A DNA stretch of 64,000 nt, taken from NCBI RefSeq assembly GCF_050948175.1, contig NW_027490451.1:124001-188000 (forward strand). The letters are read 5' to 3'. Source of the DNA: Xylocopa sonorina. Taxonomy: Eukaryota > Arthropoda > Insecta > Hymenoptera > Apidae. Positions 1 to 14,200 of the stretch are shown here, piece by piece (the first letter of the stretch is position 1; every line of letters starts with the position of its first letter). The notes below the pieces were generated by a model that was not told the DNA's origin, did no database searches, and saw nothing but the letters and a program-made list of their open reading frames with translations. Made by a program: the position numbers and the translations under genes.

Positions 1-1620
1 TCGCATCTCATTTCTATGTTTCATGACAATATATAATTTTCATTGCGAAATGTCTTGTATACCTCGCATACACTTAAAATGAATGTAAATGCGACACTTC
101 CTTGCTAGGAAATAGCGTTTGCAGACGTCTACGTACCGAAGCACTAGATTTCTAAAGCTTGCTAATTCGCGATATCGCATCTCATATCTATGTTTCATGA
201 TAATATATAATATTCATTGCGAAGTTTCATGTATACCTCGCATGCTATTCAAACGAATGTGAATGCGACAGTTCCTTGCAGGGAAATAGTGTTTGTAGAT
301 GTCTACGTATCGAAGCAACAGGGTTCTAATGCTTCTTAAATCGTCATATCGCATCTCATTTGTATGTTTCATGATAAGATATAATATTCATTGTGGAGTG
401 TTATGTATACCTCGTATTCACTTCAAAAGAATGTGTATGCGACACTTCCTTTGTAGGAAATAGCGTTTGCAGATGTCTACGTATCGTGGCAGTAGAGTTC
501 TAATGCTTCTTAAATCGCCATATTGCATCTCATTTCTATGTTTCATGATAAGATATAATATTCATTGTGGAGTGTCATGTATACCTCGTATTCGTTTCAA
601 AAGAATGTAAATGCGACACTTCCTTGCTAGGAAGTAGCGCTTGCAGATGTCTACGTATCGAAGCAATAGTGTTCTAATGCTTCTTAAATCGCGATATCGC
701 ATCTCATTTCTATGTTTCAATACAATATATAATATTCATTGCGAAGTGTCATGTATACCTCGCATACACTTAAAATGAATGTAAATGCGACACTTCCTTG
801 CTAGGAAACAGCGTTTGCAGATGTCTACGTATCGAAGCAATAGACATCTAATGCTTCATAAATCGCGATATCGCATCTCATTTCTATGTTTCATGATAAG
901 ATATAATATTCACAGTGCAGTGTTATGTATACCTCGTATTCACTTCAAAAGAATGTAAACGCGACACTTCCTTGCTAGGAAGTAGCGTTTGCAGATGTCT
1001 ACGTATCGAAGCAATAGTGTTCTAATGCTTCTTAAATCGCCATATTGCATCTCATTTCTATGTTTCATGATAAGATATAATATTCATTGTGCAGTGTTAT
1101 GTATATCTCGTCTATGCTTCAAATGGATGTAAATACGACACTTCCTTACTTGGAAATAGCGTTTGCAGATGTCTACGTATCGTGACATTAGAGTTCTAAT
1201 GCTTCTCAAAACGCGATATCGCTACTCATTACTATGTTTCATGATAATATATAATATTCATTGTGGAGTGTTATGTATACCTCGTATTCACTTCAAAAGA
1301 ATGCAAATGCGACACATCCTTGCTAGGATATTGCGTTTGCAGATGTCTACGTATCGAAGCAATAGAGTTCTAAATCTATCTAATTCGCGATATCGCATCT
1401 CATTTCTATGTTTCATGATAAGATATAATATTCATTGTGGAGTGTTATGTATACCTCGTATTCGTTTCAAAAGAATGTAAATGCGACACTTCCTTGCTAG
1501 GAAGTAGCGTTTGCAGATGTCTACGTATCGAAGCAGTAGTGTTCTAATGATTCTTAAATCGCGATATCGCATCACATTTCTATGTTTCATGACAACATAT
1601 AATATTCATTGCGAAGTGTC
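1..1620. repeat. Diverged satellite monomers, left edge
   Basis: Roughly nine monomers at the window edge do not form an obvious higher-order unit. Neighbours differ by many single-base changes and mix two variant sets: the GCGAAGTGTCATG / CGCATACACTTCAAATG type and the GTGCAGTGTTATG / CGTATTCACTTCAAAAG type. This is what older, non-homogenised satellite looks like. Confidence 0.8.
91..264. repeat. Representative 174-bp satellite monomer
   Basis: One monomer is marked, using GCGACA as an arbitrary start. It contains several short dyads that recur in most copies: TTCCT-TGCT-AGGAA (5-bp arms, 4-nt spacer; some copies have the perfect palindrome TTCCTAGGAA), TACGTA, CGATATCG, GTATAC and AATATT. 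174 bp is close to the length wrapped by one nucleosome plus linker, a common satellite monomer size. There is no coding content. Confidence 0.9.
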
Positions 1621-3882
1621 ATGCATACCTCGCATACACCTCAAATGAATGTAAATGCGACACTTCCTTGCTAGGATATAGCGATGGCAGATGCCTACGT
1701 ATCGAAGCAACAGAGTTCCAATGCTTCTTTAAACGAGATATCGAAATCTCATTTCTATGTTTTATGATAAGATATAATAGTCACATCGAAGTGTCACGTA
1801 CACCGCGTATTCACTTCAAAAGAATGTAAATGCGACACTTCCTTCCTAGGAAATGGCGTTTGCAGGTGTCTACGTATCGAAGCAATAGAGTTCTAATGCA
1901 TCTTAAACCGCGATATCGCATCTCATTTCTATGATTCATGATAAGATATAATATTCATTGTGCAGTGTTATGTATAGCTCGTATTCACCTCAAAAGACTG
2001 CAAATGCGACACTTCCTTGCTAGGAAATAGCGTATGCAGGTGTATACGTATCGAAGCAATAGACATCTAATTCTTCATAAATCGCCATATCGCATCTCAT
2101 TTCTATGTTTTACGATAAGATATAATATTCATTGTGCAGTGTTATGTATATCTCGTCTACTCTTCAAATGAATGTAAATGCGACACTTCCTTGCAAGGTA
2201 GTAGCATTTGCAGATGTCTGCGAATCGAAGCAATAGATATCAAATTCTTCTTAAATAGCGATATCGCATCTCATTTCTATGTTTCCTGATAAGATATAAT
2301 TTTCATTGTGCAGTGTTATGTATACCTCGTACTCACATCAAAATAATGTAAGTGCGACAATAACTTGCTAGGAAATAGCGATTGCAGATGTCTACGTATC
2401 GTAGCAAAAGTGTTCAAATGATTCTTAAAACGCGATATCGCATCTCATTTCTATGTTTCATGATAAGATATAATATTCATTGTGCAGTGTTATGTATAGC
2501 TCGTATTCACCTCAAAAGACTGTAAATGCGACACTTCCTTGCTGGGAAATAGCGTCAGCAGATGTATACGTATTGAAGCAATAGACTACTAATGCTTCAT
2601 AAACCGCCATATCGCATCTCATTTCTATGGTTTATGATAAGATATAATATTCATTGTGCAGTGCTATGTATGTCTCGTCTACTCTTCAAATGAATGTAAA
2701 TGCGACATTTCCTTGCTAGGATATAGCGTTTGCCGATGTCTACGTATCGAAGCAATAGTGTTCTAATGTTTCTTAAATCGTCATATCGCGTCTCATTTCT
2801 ATGTTTCATGATATGCTATAATATTCATTGCGATGTGTCATGTATACCTCGTATTCCTTTCAAAAGAATGTAAATGCGACACTTCCTTGCTAGGAAATAG
2901 CGTTGGCAGATATCTACGTATCGAAGCAATAGAGTTCTAATGCTTCTCAAAAAGCGATATCGCATTTCATTGCTATGTTTCTTGATAAGATATAATATTC
3001 ATTGTGCAGTGTTAAGTATACCTCGTATTCGCTTGAAAAGAATGTAAATGCGACACTTCCTTGCTAGGCAGAAGCGTTTGCAGATGTCTACGTATCGAAG
3101 CAATAGAGTTCTAATGCTTCTTAAATCGCCATATTGCATCTCATTTCTATGTTTCATGATAAGATATAATATTCATTGTGCAGTGTTATGTATATCTCGT
3201 CTATGCTTCAAATGGACGTAAATGCGACACTTCCTTGCTAGGAAATAGCGTTTGCAGATGTCTACGTATCGAAGCAGTAGTGTTCTAATGATTCTTAAAT
3301 CGCGATATCGCATCACATTACTATGTTTCATGACAACATATAATATTCATTGCGAAGGGTCATGTATACCTCGCATACACTTAAAATGAATATAAATGCG
3401 ACACTTCCTTGCTAGGAAATAGCGTTTGCAGATGTCTACGTATCGAAGCAATAGAGTTCTAATGCTTCTTAAATCGCCATATCGCTACTCATTACTGTGT
3501 TTCATGATAATATATAATATTCATTGTGGAGTGTTATGTATACCTCGTATTCACTTCAAAAGAATGCAGATGCGACTCTTCCTTGCTAGGAAATAGCGTT
3601 TGCAGATGTCTACGTATCGAAGCAATAGTGTTCTAATTTTTCTGAAATCGCGGTATCGCATCCCATTTCTATGTTTCATGATAAGATATAATATTCATTC
3701 TGCAGTGCTATGTATACCTCGTACTCCCATCAAAAGAATGTAAATGCGACAATACCTTGCTAGGAAATAGCGATTGCAGATGTCTACGTATCGCAGCAAA
3801 AAGGTTCTATTGCTTCTCTAGACACGATATCGCATGACATTTCTATGTTTCATGATAAGATATAGTATTCATTGCGAAGTGT
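1620..3882. repeat. 2,263-bp (13-monomer) satellite unit, copy 1
   Basis: A marker monomer with GCGATGGCAGATGCCTACG occurs at 1681 and again at 3944, 2,263 bp later. A second marker, GTTAAGTATACCTCG, occurs at 3011 and 5274 with the same offset. Copy 1 spans 13 monomers. The start is approximate and set where similarity to copy 2 becomes clear. Confidence 0.8.
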
Positions 3883-5330
3883 CATGTATACCTCGCATAC
3901 ACCTCAAATGAATGTAAATGCGACACTTCCTTGCTAGGATATAGCGATGGCAGATGCCTACGTATCGAAGCAACAGAGTTCCAATGCTTCTTTAAACGAG
4001 ATATCGAAATCTCATTTCTATGCTTTATGATAAGATATAATAGTCACATCGAAGTGTCACGTACACCGCGTATTCACTTCAAAAGAATGCAAATGCGACA
4101 CTTCCTTCCTAGGAAATGGCGTTTGCAGGTGTCTACGTATCGAAGCAATACAGTTCTAATGCATCTTAAACCGCGATATCGCATCTCATTTCTATGATTC
4201 ATGATAAGATATAATATTCATTGTGCAGTGTTATGTATAGCTCGTATTCACCTCAAAAGACTGCAAATGCGACACTTCCTTGCTAGGAAATAGCGTATGC
4301 AGATGTATACGTATCGAAGCAATAGACATCTAATGCTTCATAAATCGCCATATCGCATCTCATTTCTATGTTTTACGATAAGATATAATATTCATTGTGC
4401 AGTGTTATGTATATCTCGTCTACTCTTCAAATGAATGTAAATGCGACACTTCCTTGCAAGGTAGTAGCATTTGCAGATGTCTGCGAATCGAAGCAATAGA
4501 TATCAAATGCTTCTTAAATAGCGATATCGCATCTCATTTCTATGTTTCCTGATAAGATATAATTTTCATTGTGCAGTGTTATGTATACCTCGTACTCACA
4601 TCAAAATAATGTAAGTGCGACAATAACTTGCTAGGAAATAGAGATTGCAGATGTCTACGTATCGTAGCAAAAGTGTCCAAATGATTCTTAAAACGCGATA
4701 TCGCATCTCATTTCTATGTTTCATGATAAGATATAATATTCATTGTGCAGTGTTATGTATAGCTCGTATTCACCTCAAAAGACTGTAAATGCGACACTTC
4801 CTTGCTGGGAAATAGCGTCAGCAGATGTATACGTATTGAAGCAATAGACTTCTAATGCTTCATAAATCGCCATATCGCATCTTATTTCTATGGTTTATGA
4901 TAAGATATAATATTCATTGTGCAGTGCTATGTATGTCTCGTCTACTCTTCAAATGAATGTAAATGCGACATTTCCTTGCTAGGATATAGCGTTTGCCGAT
5001 GTCTACGTATCGAAGCAATAGAGTTCTAATGCTTCTTAAATCGCCATATCGCTTCTCATTTCTATGTTTCGTGATAAGATATAATATTCATTGCGAAGTG
5101 ACATGTATACCTCGTATTCCTTTCAAAAGAATGTAAATGCGACACTTCCTTGCTAGGAAATAGCGTTGGCAGATATCTACGTATCGAAGCAATAGAGTTC
5201 TAATGCTTCTCAAAAAGCGATATCGCATTTCATTGCTATGTTTCATGATAAGATATAATATTCATTGTGCAGTGTTAAGTATACCTCGTATTCGCTTGAA
5301 AAGAATGTAAATGCGACACTTCCTTGGTAG
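3883..5330. repeat. 2,263-bp satellite unit, partial copy 2
   Basis: This repeats the first eight or so monomers of the unit beginning at 1620, with scattered mismatches, for example C versus T in the linker near 1886 and 4149. Similarity at the fixed offset fades after about 5330. The mismatch load is visibly higher than between the 3,812-bp units further right, so this duplication is probably older. Confidence 0.78.
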
Positions 5331-7478
5331 GAAGTAGCGTTTGCAGATGTCTACGTATCGAAGAAATAGTGTTCTAATGCTTCTTAAATCGCGATGTCGC
5401 ATCTCATGTCTACGTTTCATGATAAGATATAATATTCATTGCGAAGTGACATGTATACCTCGTAATCCTTTCAAAAGAATGTAAATGCTACACTTCCTTG
5501 CTAGGAAGTAGCGTTTGCAGATGTCTACGTATCGAAGCAATAGAGTTCTAATGCTTCTTAAATCGCGATATCGCATCTCATTTCTATGTTTCATGATACG
5601 ATATAATATCCATTGTGCAGTGCCATGTATACCTCGCATACGCTTCAAATGAATGTGAGTGCGACAGTTCCTTGCTAGGAAATAGTGTTTGCAGATATCG
5701 ACGTATCGAAGCAATAGAGTTCTAAAGCTTCATAAATCGCGATATCGCATCTCATTTCTATGTTTCATGATAAGATATAATATTCATTGCGAAATGTCAC
5801 TTGTACCTCGCATATACTTCAAAAGAATATAAATGCGACACTTCTTTCCTAGGAAATAGCGTTTGCAGATGTCTATGTATCGAAGCAATGGAGTTCTAAC
5901 GCTTCTTCTAACACGATATCGCATCTCTTTTCTATGTTTCATGATAAGATATAGTATTCATTGCGAAATTTCATGTATACCTCGTAATCACTTCGAAAGA
6001 ATGTAAACGCGACACTTCCTTGCTAGGAAATGTCGTTTGCAGATATCGACGTATCGTAGCAATAGAGTTCTAATGCTTCCTAAAACGCAATATCGCATCT
6101 CATTTCCATGTTTCATAATAAGATATAATATTCAATGCGAAGTGTCACGTAAACCTCGTATTCATTTCAAAAGAATGTAAATGCGACACTTCCATGCTAG
6201 GAAATGTCGTTTGCAGGTGCCTACATATCGTAGCAATAGAGTTCTAATGCTTCTTAAATCGCGATATCCCTCCTAATTACTATGTTTCATGACAAGATAT
6301 AATATTCATTGCGAAGTGTCATGTATACCTCGCAATCACTTCGAAAGAATGTAAATGCGACACTTCCTTGCTAGGAAAGAGCGTTTGCAGACGTCTACGT
6401 ATCGTGGCATTAGAGTTCTAATACTTCTCAATACGCGATATCGCTACTCATTACTATGTTTAATGATAATGTATAATATTCATTGTGGAGTGTTATGTAT
6501 ACCTCGTATTCACTTCAAAAGAATGTAAATGAGACACTTGCTTGTAGGAAATAGCGATTGCAGATGTCTCCGTATCGAAGCAATAGATTTCTAAAGCTTG
6601 CTAATTCGCGATATCGCATCTCATATCTACGTTTCATGATAATATATAATATTCATTGCGAAGCGTCATGTATACCTTCGCATACACTTCAAATGAATGT
6701 GAATGCGCCAGTTCCTTCCTAGGAAATAGTGTTTGCAGATGTCACCGTATCGAAGAAAAGGTGTTCTAATACTTCTTAAATCGCCACATCGCATCTCATA
6801 TCTACGTTTCATGATAAGATGTAATATTCATTGCGAAGTGTCATGTATACCTCGCATACACTTCAAATGAATGTAAATGGGACACTTCCTTGCTAGGAAA
6901 TAGCGTTTGCAGATATCTACGTATCGAAGCAATAGTGTCCTAAAGCTTCTGAAATCGCGATATCGCATCTCATTTCTATGTTTCATGATAAGATATAATA
7001 TTCATTGTGCAGTGTTATGAATACCTAGTATTCACTTCAAAAGAATGTAAATGTGACACTTCCTTGCTAGGAAATAGCGTTTGCAGATGTCTACGTATCG
7101 AACCAATAGATTTCTAATACTTCTTAAATCGCCATATCGCAACACATTTCTGTGTTTCATGATAAGATATAATATTCATTGTGCAGTGTTATGTATATCT
7201 CGTCTATACTTCAAATGAATGTAAATGCGACACTTCCTTGCTAGGAAATAGTGTTTGCAGATATCTACGTATCGAACCAATAGATTTCTAATGCTTCTTA
7301 AATCGCCGTATCGCATCTAATTTCTATGTTTCATGGTAAGGTATAATATTCATTACGAAGTTTTATGTATACCTCGCATACAATTCGAACGAATGTGAAT
7401 GCGACAGTTCCTTGCTGGGAAATAGCGTTTGCAGATGTCTACGTATCGCAGCAATAGTGTTCTAATGCTTCTTAAATC
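5331..7478. repeat. Diverged satellite monomers between duplicated blocks
   Basis: About twelve monomers have no clear long-range partner in the window. The 174-bp period is kept with 1-2 bp indels. No open reading frame has gene-like features: the 92-codon minus-strand frame at 5436-5714 spans monomer repeats and is internally repetitive. Confidence 0.8.
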
Positions 7479-10400
7479 GCGATATCGCACCCCATTTCTA
7501 TGTTTTATGATAAGATATAATTTTCATTGTGCAGTGTTATGTATACCTCGTATTCAATTCAAAAGAATGTAAATGCGACACTTCCTTGCTTGGAAATAGC
7601 GTTTGCGGATGTCTACGTATCGCAGCAATAGTGTTCTAATGCTTCTTAAATCGCGATATCGCATCCCATTTCTATGTTTTTGATAAGATATAATATTCAT
7701 TGTGCAGTGTTATGTATACCGCAAATTCAATTCAAAAGAATGTAAATGCGACACTTCCTTGCTAGGACGTAGCGTTTGCAGATGTCTACGTATGGAAGCA
7801 ATAGGTTTCTAATGCTTCTTAAATCGTCATATCGCATCTCATTTCTGCGTTACATGATAAGATATCATATTCACTGCGAAGTGTCATGTATACCTCGTAT
7901 TCCTTTCAAAAGAATGTAAATGCGACACTTCCTTGTTAGGAAGTAGCGTTTGCAGATGTCTACGTATCGAAGCAATTGGGATCTAATGCTTCTTAAATCG
8001 CCATATCGCTTCTCATTTCTATGTTTCATGATAATATGTAATATTCATTGCGAAGTGTCATGTATACCTCGCATTCACTTCAAATGGATGTGATTGCGAC
8101 AGTTCTTTGCTAGGAAATAGTGTTTGCAGATATCTAGTATCGAAGCAATAGAGTTCTAAAGCTTCTTAAATCGCGATATCACATCCCATTCCTATGTTTC
8201 ATGATAAGATATAATATTCATTGTGCAGTGTTATGAATACCTCGTATTCACTTCATAAGAATGTAAATGCGACACTTCCTTGCTTGGAAATAGCGTTTGC
8301 AAATGTCTACGTATCGAAGCAATAGTTTTCCATTGCTTCTTAAATCGCGATATCGCATCTCATTTCTAAGTTTCATGATAAGATATAATATTCATTGTGC
8401 AGTGTTATGTATACCTCGTATTCACTTCAAAAGAATGTAAATGCGACACTTCCTTGATAGGAAGTAGTTTTGCAGATGTCTACGTATTCGAAGCAATAGA
8501 GTTCTAATCGTCATACAGCATCTCATTTCTATGTTTCATGATAAGATATAATATTCATTGTGCAGTGTTATGAATACCTCGTATTCACTTCATAAGAATG
8601 TAAATGCGACACTTCCTTGCTAGGAAATAGCGTTTGCAGGTGTCTACGTATCGAAGCAATAGTGTCCTAATGCTCCTTAAATCGCGATATCGCATCTCAT
8701 TTCTATGTTTCATGATAAGATATAATATTCATTGTGCAGTGTTAAGTATACGTCGTATTCACTTCAAAAGAATGTAAACGCGACACTTCGTTGCCAGGAA
8801 ATAGCGTTTGCAGATGTCTACGTATCGTACCATTAGAATTCTAATGCTTCTCAAAACGCGATATCGCTACTCATTACCATGTTTCATTATAATATATAAT
8901 ATTCATTGTGCAGTGTTATGAATACCTCGTATTCACTTCAAAAGAATGTAAATGCGACACTTCCTTGCTTGGAAATAGCGTATGCAGATGTCTACTTATC
9001 GAAGCAATAGTGTTCTAATGCTTCTTAAATCGCGATATCGCATCTCATATCTACGTTTCATGATAATATATAATATTCATTGCGAAGTGTCATGTATACC
9101 TCGTATTCACTTCAAAGGTATGTAAATGCGACACTTCCTTGCTTGGAAATAGCGTTTGCAGATGTCTACGTATCGAAGCAATAGAGTTCTAAATCTTCGT
9201 AAAACATGATATCGCATGTCATTTCTATGTTTCACGATAAGATATAATACTCATTGGGAAGTGTCATGTATACCTCGCATACACTTCAAATGAATGTAAA
9301 TGCGACACTTCCTTGCTAGGAAATAGCGTTTGCAGATGTCTACGTGTCGAAGCAATAGGTATCTAGTACTTCCTAAAACTCCATTCCGCTTCTCATTTCT
9401 ATGTTTCATGATAATATATAATATTCACTGGGAAGTGTCATGTATACCTCGCATACACTTCAAATGAATGTAAATGCGACACTTCCTTGCTAGGAAGTAG
9501 CGTTTGCAGATATCTACGTATCGAAGCAATAGATTTCTAATGCTTCATAAACTGAAATATTACATCTCATTTCTATGTATCATAATAAGATATAATGTTC
9601 ATTGTGGAGTGTTATGTATACCTCGTATTCACTTCAAAAGAATGTAAATGCGGCACTTCCTTGCTTTGAAATAGCGTTTGCAGATGTCTACGTATCGAAG
9701 CTCTGGACATCTAATGCTTCATAAATCGCCATATCGCATCTCATTTCTATGTTTCATGATAAGATAAAATATTCATTGCGACGAGTCATGTATGCCTCGT
9801 ATTCCTTTCAAAAGACTAAATGCGACAATTCCTTGCTTGGAAATAGCGTTTGCAGATGTCTACGTATCGAAGCAATAGTTTCCTAATGCTTCTTAAATCG
9901 TCATATCGCATCCCATACCTACGTTTCATGACAATATATAATTTTCATTGCGAAGTGTCATCTATACATCGTATTCCTTTCAAAAGAATGTAAATGCGAC
10001 ACTTCCTTGTTAGGAAGTAGCGTTTGCAGATGTCTACGTTTCGAAGCAATAGAGTTCTAAGGCTTCTTAAATCGCAATATTAAGTCTCATTCCTATGTTT
10101 CATACTAAGATATAATATTCATTGTGGAGTGTTATGTATACCTCGTATTCACTTCAAAAGAATGTAAACGCGACACTTCCTTGCTAGGAAATAGCGTTTG
10201 CAGATGTCTACGTATCGAAGCAATAGTTTTCTAATGCTCTTTAAATCGCGATATCCCTCCTAATTTTTATGCTTCATGATAAGATGTAATATTCATTGCG
10301 AAGTGTCATGTATACCTCGTATTCACTTCGAAAGAATGTAAATGCGACACTTCCTTGCTAGGAAATAGTGTTTGCAGATGTCTACGTATCGAAGCAATGG

Positions 10401-11290
10401 AGGTCTAATGCTTCTTATAACGGGATATCGCATCTCTTTTCTGTGTTTCGTGATAAGGTTTAATATTCATTTCGAAGTGTCATGTATACCTCGTATTCAC
10501 TTCAGAAGAATGTAAATCCGACACTTCCTTCCTAGGAAATAGCGTTTGCAGATGTCTCCGTATCGTAGCAGTAGTGTTCAAATGCTTCTTAAATCGCGAT
10601 ATCGCATCTCATTTCTATGTTTCATTATAAGGTATAATATTCATTCTGGATTGTTATGTATACCCCGTATTCACTTCGAAAGAATGTAAATGCGACACTT
10701 CCTTGCTAGGTAGTAGCGTTTGCAGATGTATGCGTATCGAAGCAATTGAGTACTAATGCTCCTAAATCGCGATATCCCTCCTAATTTTTATGTTTCATGA
10801 TAAGATATAATATTCATTGCGAAGTGTCTTGTATACCTCGTATTCACTTCAAAGGAATGTAAATGCGACACTTCCTTGCTAGGAAATAGCGTTTGCAGAT
10901 GTCTACGTATCGAAGCAATAGAGTTCTAATGCTTCTTATAACGGGAAATCGCATCTCTTTTCTATGTATCATGATAAGATATAATATTCATTTTGGATTG
11001 TAATGTATACCTCGTAATCACTTCAAAAGAATGTAAATGCGACACTTCCTTGCTAGGAAATGTCGTCTGCAGATGCCTACGTATCGTAGCAATAGAGTTC
11101 TAATGCCTCTTAAATCGCGATATCGGTCCTAATTTCTATGTTCCATGATAAGATATAATATTCATTGCGAAGTGTCATGTATACCTCGTATTCACTTCAA
11201 AGGAATGTAAATGCGACACTTCCTTGCTAGGAAATAGCGTTTGCAGATGTCTACGTATCGAAGCAATAGAGTTCTAATGCTTCTTAAATC
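7479..11290. repeat. 3,812-bp higher-order repeat, copy 1 (22 monomers)
   Basis: The unit begins here at GCGATATCGCACCCC, and the same word recurs at 11291 and 15103, giving two identical offsets of 3,812 bp. An independent marker, ACCGCAAATTCAATTC, is spaced the same way (GCAAATTC at 7721, 11533 and 15345). Twenty-two full monomers would be 3,828 bp. The shortfall comes from shared small deletions, for example in TATGTTTTTGATAAG, GATATCTAGTATCG, TTCTAATCGTCATACAGC and AAAAGACTAAATGCG. These private deletions occur in every copy and show that the unit was copied as a block. Confidence 0.93.
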
Positions 11291-14200
11291 GCGATATCGC
11301 ACCCCATTTCTATGTTTTATGATAAGATATAGTATTCATTGTGCAGTGTTACGTATACCTCGTATTCACTTCAAAAGAATGTAAATGCGACACTTCCTTG
11401 CTAGGAAATAGCGTTTGCAAATGTCTACGTATCAGAGCAATAGAGTTCTAATGCTTCTTAAATCGCGATATCGCATCCCATTTCTATGTTTTTGATAAGA
11501 TATAATATTCATTGTGCAGTGTTATGTATACCGCAAATTCAATTCAAAAGAATGTAAATGCGACACTTCCTTGCTAGGACGTAGCGTTTGCAGATGTCTA
11601 CGTATGGAAGCAATAGGTTTCTAATGCTTCTTAAATCGTCATATCGCATCTCATTTCTGCGTTACATGATAAGATATCATATTCACTGCGAAGTGTCATG
11701 TATACCTCGTATTCCTTTCAAAAGAATGTAAATGCGACACTTCCTTGTTAGGAAGTAGCGTTTGCAGATGTCTACGTATCGAAGCAATTGGGATCTAATG
11801 CTTCTTAAATCGCCATATCGCTTCTCATTTCTATGTTTCATGATAATATGTAATATTCATTGCGAAGTGTCATGTATACCTCGCATTCACTTCAAATGGA
11901 TGTGATTGCGACAGTTCTTTGCTAGGAAATAGTGTTTGCAGATATCTAGTATCGAAGCAATAGAGTTCTAAAGCTTCTTAAATCGCGATATCACATCCCA
12001 TTCCTATGTTTCATGATAAGATATAATATTCATTGTGCAGTGTTATGAATACCTCGTATTCACTTCATAAGAATGTAAATGCGACACTTCCTTGCTTGGA
12101 AATAGCGTTTGCAAATGTCTACGTATCGAAGCAATAGTTTTCCATTGCTTCTTAAATCGCGATATCGCATCTCATTTCTAAGTTTCATGATAAGATATAA
12201 TATTCATTGTGCAGTGTTATGTATACCTCGTATTCACTTCAAAAGAATGTAAATGCGACACTTCCTTGATAGGAAGTAGTTTTGCAGATGTCTACGTATT
12301 CGAAGCAATAGAGTTCTAATCGTCATACAGCATCTCATTTCTATGTTTCATGATAAGATATAATATTCATTGTGCAGTGTTATGAATACCTCGTATTCAC
12401 TTCATAAGAATGTAAATGCGACACTTCCTTGCTAGGAAATAGCGTTTGCAGGTGTCTACGTATCGAAGCAATAGTGTCCTAATGCTCCTTAAATCGCGAT
12501 ATCGCATCTCATTTCTATGTTTCATGATAAGATATAATATTCATTGTGCAGTGTTAAGTATACGTCGTATTCACTTCAAAAGAATGTAAACGCGACACTT
12601 CGTTGCCAGGAAATAGCGTTTGCAGATGTCTACGTATCGTACCATTAGAATTCTAATGCTTCTCAAAACGCGATATCGCTACTCATTACCATGTTTCATT
12701 ATAATATATAATATTCATTGTGCAGTGTTATGAATACCTCGTATTCACTTCAAAAGAATGTAAATGCGACACTTCCTTGCTTGGAAATAGCGTATGCAGA
12801 TGTCTACTTATCGAAGCAATAGTGTTCTAATGCTTCTTAAATCGCGATATCGCATCTCATATCTACGTTTCATGATAATATATAATATTCATTGCGAAGT
12901 GTCATGTATACCTCGTATTCACTTCAAAGGTATGTAAATGCGACACTTCCTTGCTTGGAAATAGCGTTTGCAGATGTCTACGTATCGAAGCAATAGAGTT
13001 CTAAATCTTCGTAAAACATGATATCGCATGTCATTTCTATGTTTCACGATAAGATATAATACTCATTGGGAAGTGTCATGTATACCTCGCATACACTTCA
13101 AATGAATGTAAATGCGACACTTCCTTGCTAGGAAATAGCGTTTGCAGATGTCTACGTGTCGAAGCAATAGGTATCTAGTACTTCCTAAAACTCCATTCCG
13201 CTTCTCATTTCTATGTTTCATGATAATATATAATATTCACTGGGAAGTGTCATGTATACCTCGCATACACTTCAAATGAATGTAAATGCGACACTTCCTT
13301 GCTAGGAAGTAGCGTTTGCAGATATCTACGTATCGAAGCAATAGATTTCTAATGCTTCATAAACTGAAATATTACATCTCATTTCTATGTATCATAATAA
13401 GATATAATGTTCATTGTGGAGTGTTATGTATACCTCGTATTCACTTCAAAAGAATGTAAATGCGGCACTTCCTTGCTTTGAAATAGCGTTTGCAGATGTC
13501 TACGTATCGAAGCTCTGGACATCTAATGCTTCATAAATCGCCATATCGCATCTCATTTCTATGTTTCATGATAAGATAAAATATTCATTGCGACGAGTCA
13601 TGTATGCCTCGTATTCCTTTCAAAAGACTAAATGCGACAATTCCTTGCTTGGAAATAGCGTTTGCAGATGTCTACGTATCGAAGCAATAGTTTCCTAATG
13701 CTTCTTAAATCGTCATATCGCATCCCATACCTACGTTTCATGACAATATATAATTTTCATTGCGAAGTGTCATCTATACATCGTATTCCTTTCAAAAGAA
13801 TGTAAATGCGACACTTCCTTGTTAGGAAGTAGCGTTTGCAGATGTCTACGTTTCGAAGCAATAGAGTTCTAAGGCTTCTTAAATCGCAATATTAAGTCTC
13901 ATTCCTATGTTTCATACTAAGATATAATATTCATTGTGGAGTGTTATGTATACCTCGTATTCACTTCAAAAGAATGTAAACGCGACACTTCCTTGCTAGG
14001 AAATAGCGTTTGCAGATGTCTACGTATCGAAGCAATAGTTTTCTAATGCTCTTTAAATCGCGATATCCCTCCTAATTTTTATGCTTCATGATAAGATGTA
14101 ATATTCATTGCGAAGTGTCATGTATACCTCGTATTCACTTCGAAAGAATGTAAATGCGACACTTCCTTGCTAGGAAATAGTGTTTGCAGATGTCTACGTA

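Noticed and set aside
1163..1480. 105-codon plus-strand open frame in the satellite
   Set aside because: It is two monomer readings in tandem with near-identical peptide halves. A 174-bp period is 58 codons, so chance loss of stops gives repetitive frames. No domain or codon signal.
3931..4197. 88-codon plus-strand open frame
   Set aside because: Internally repetitive satellite reading; ends at ordinary monomer stops and has no start context or neighbour supporting a gene.
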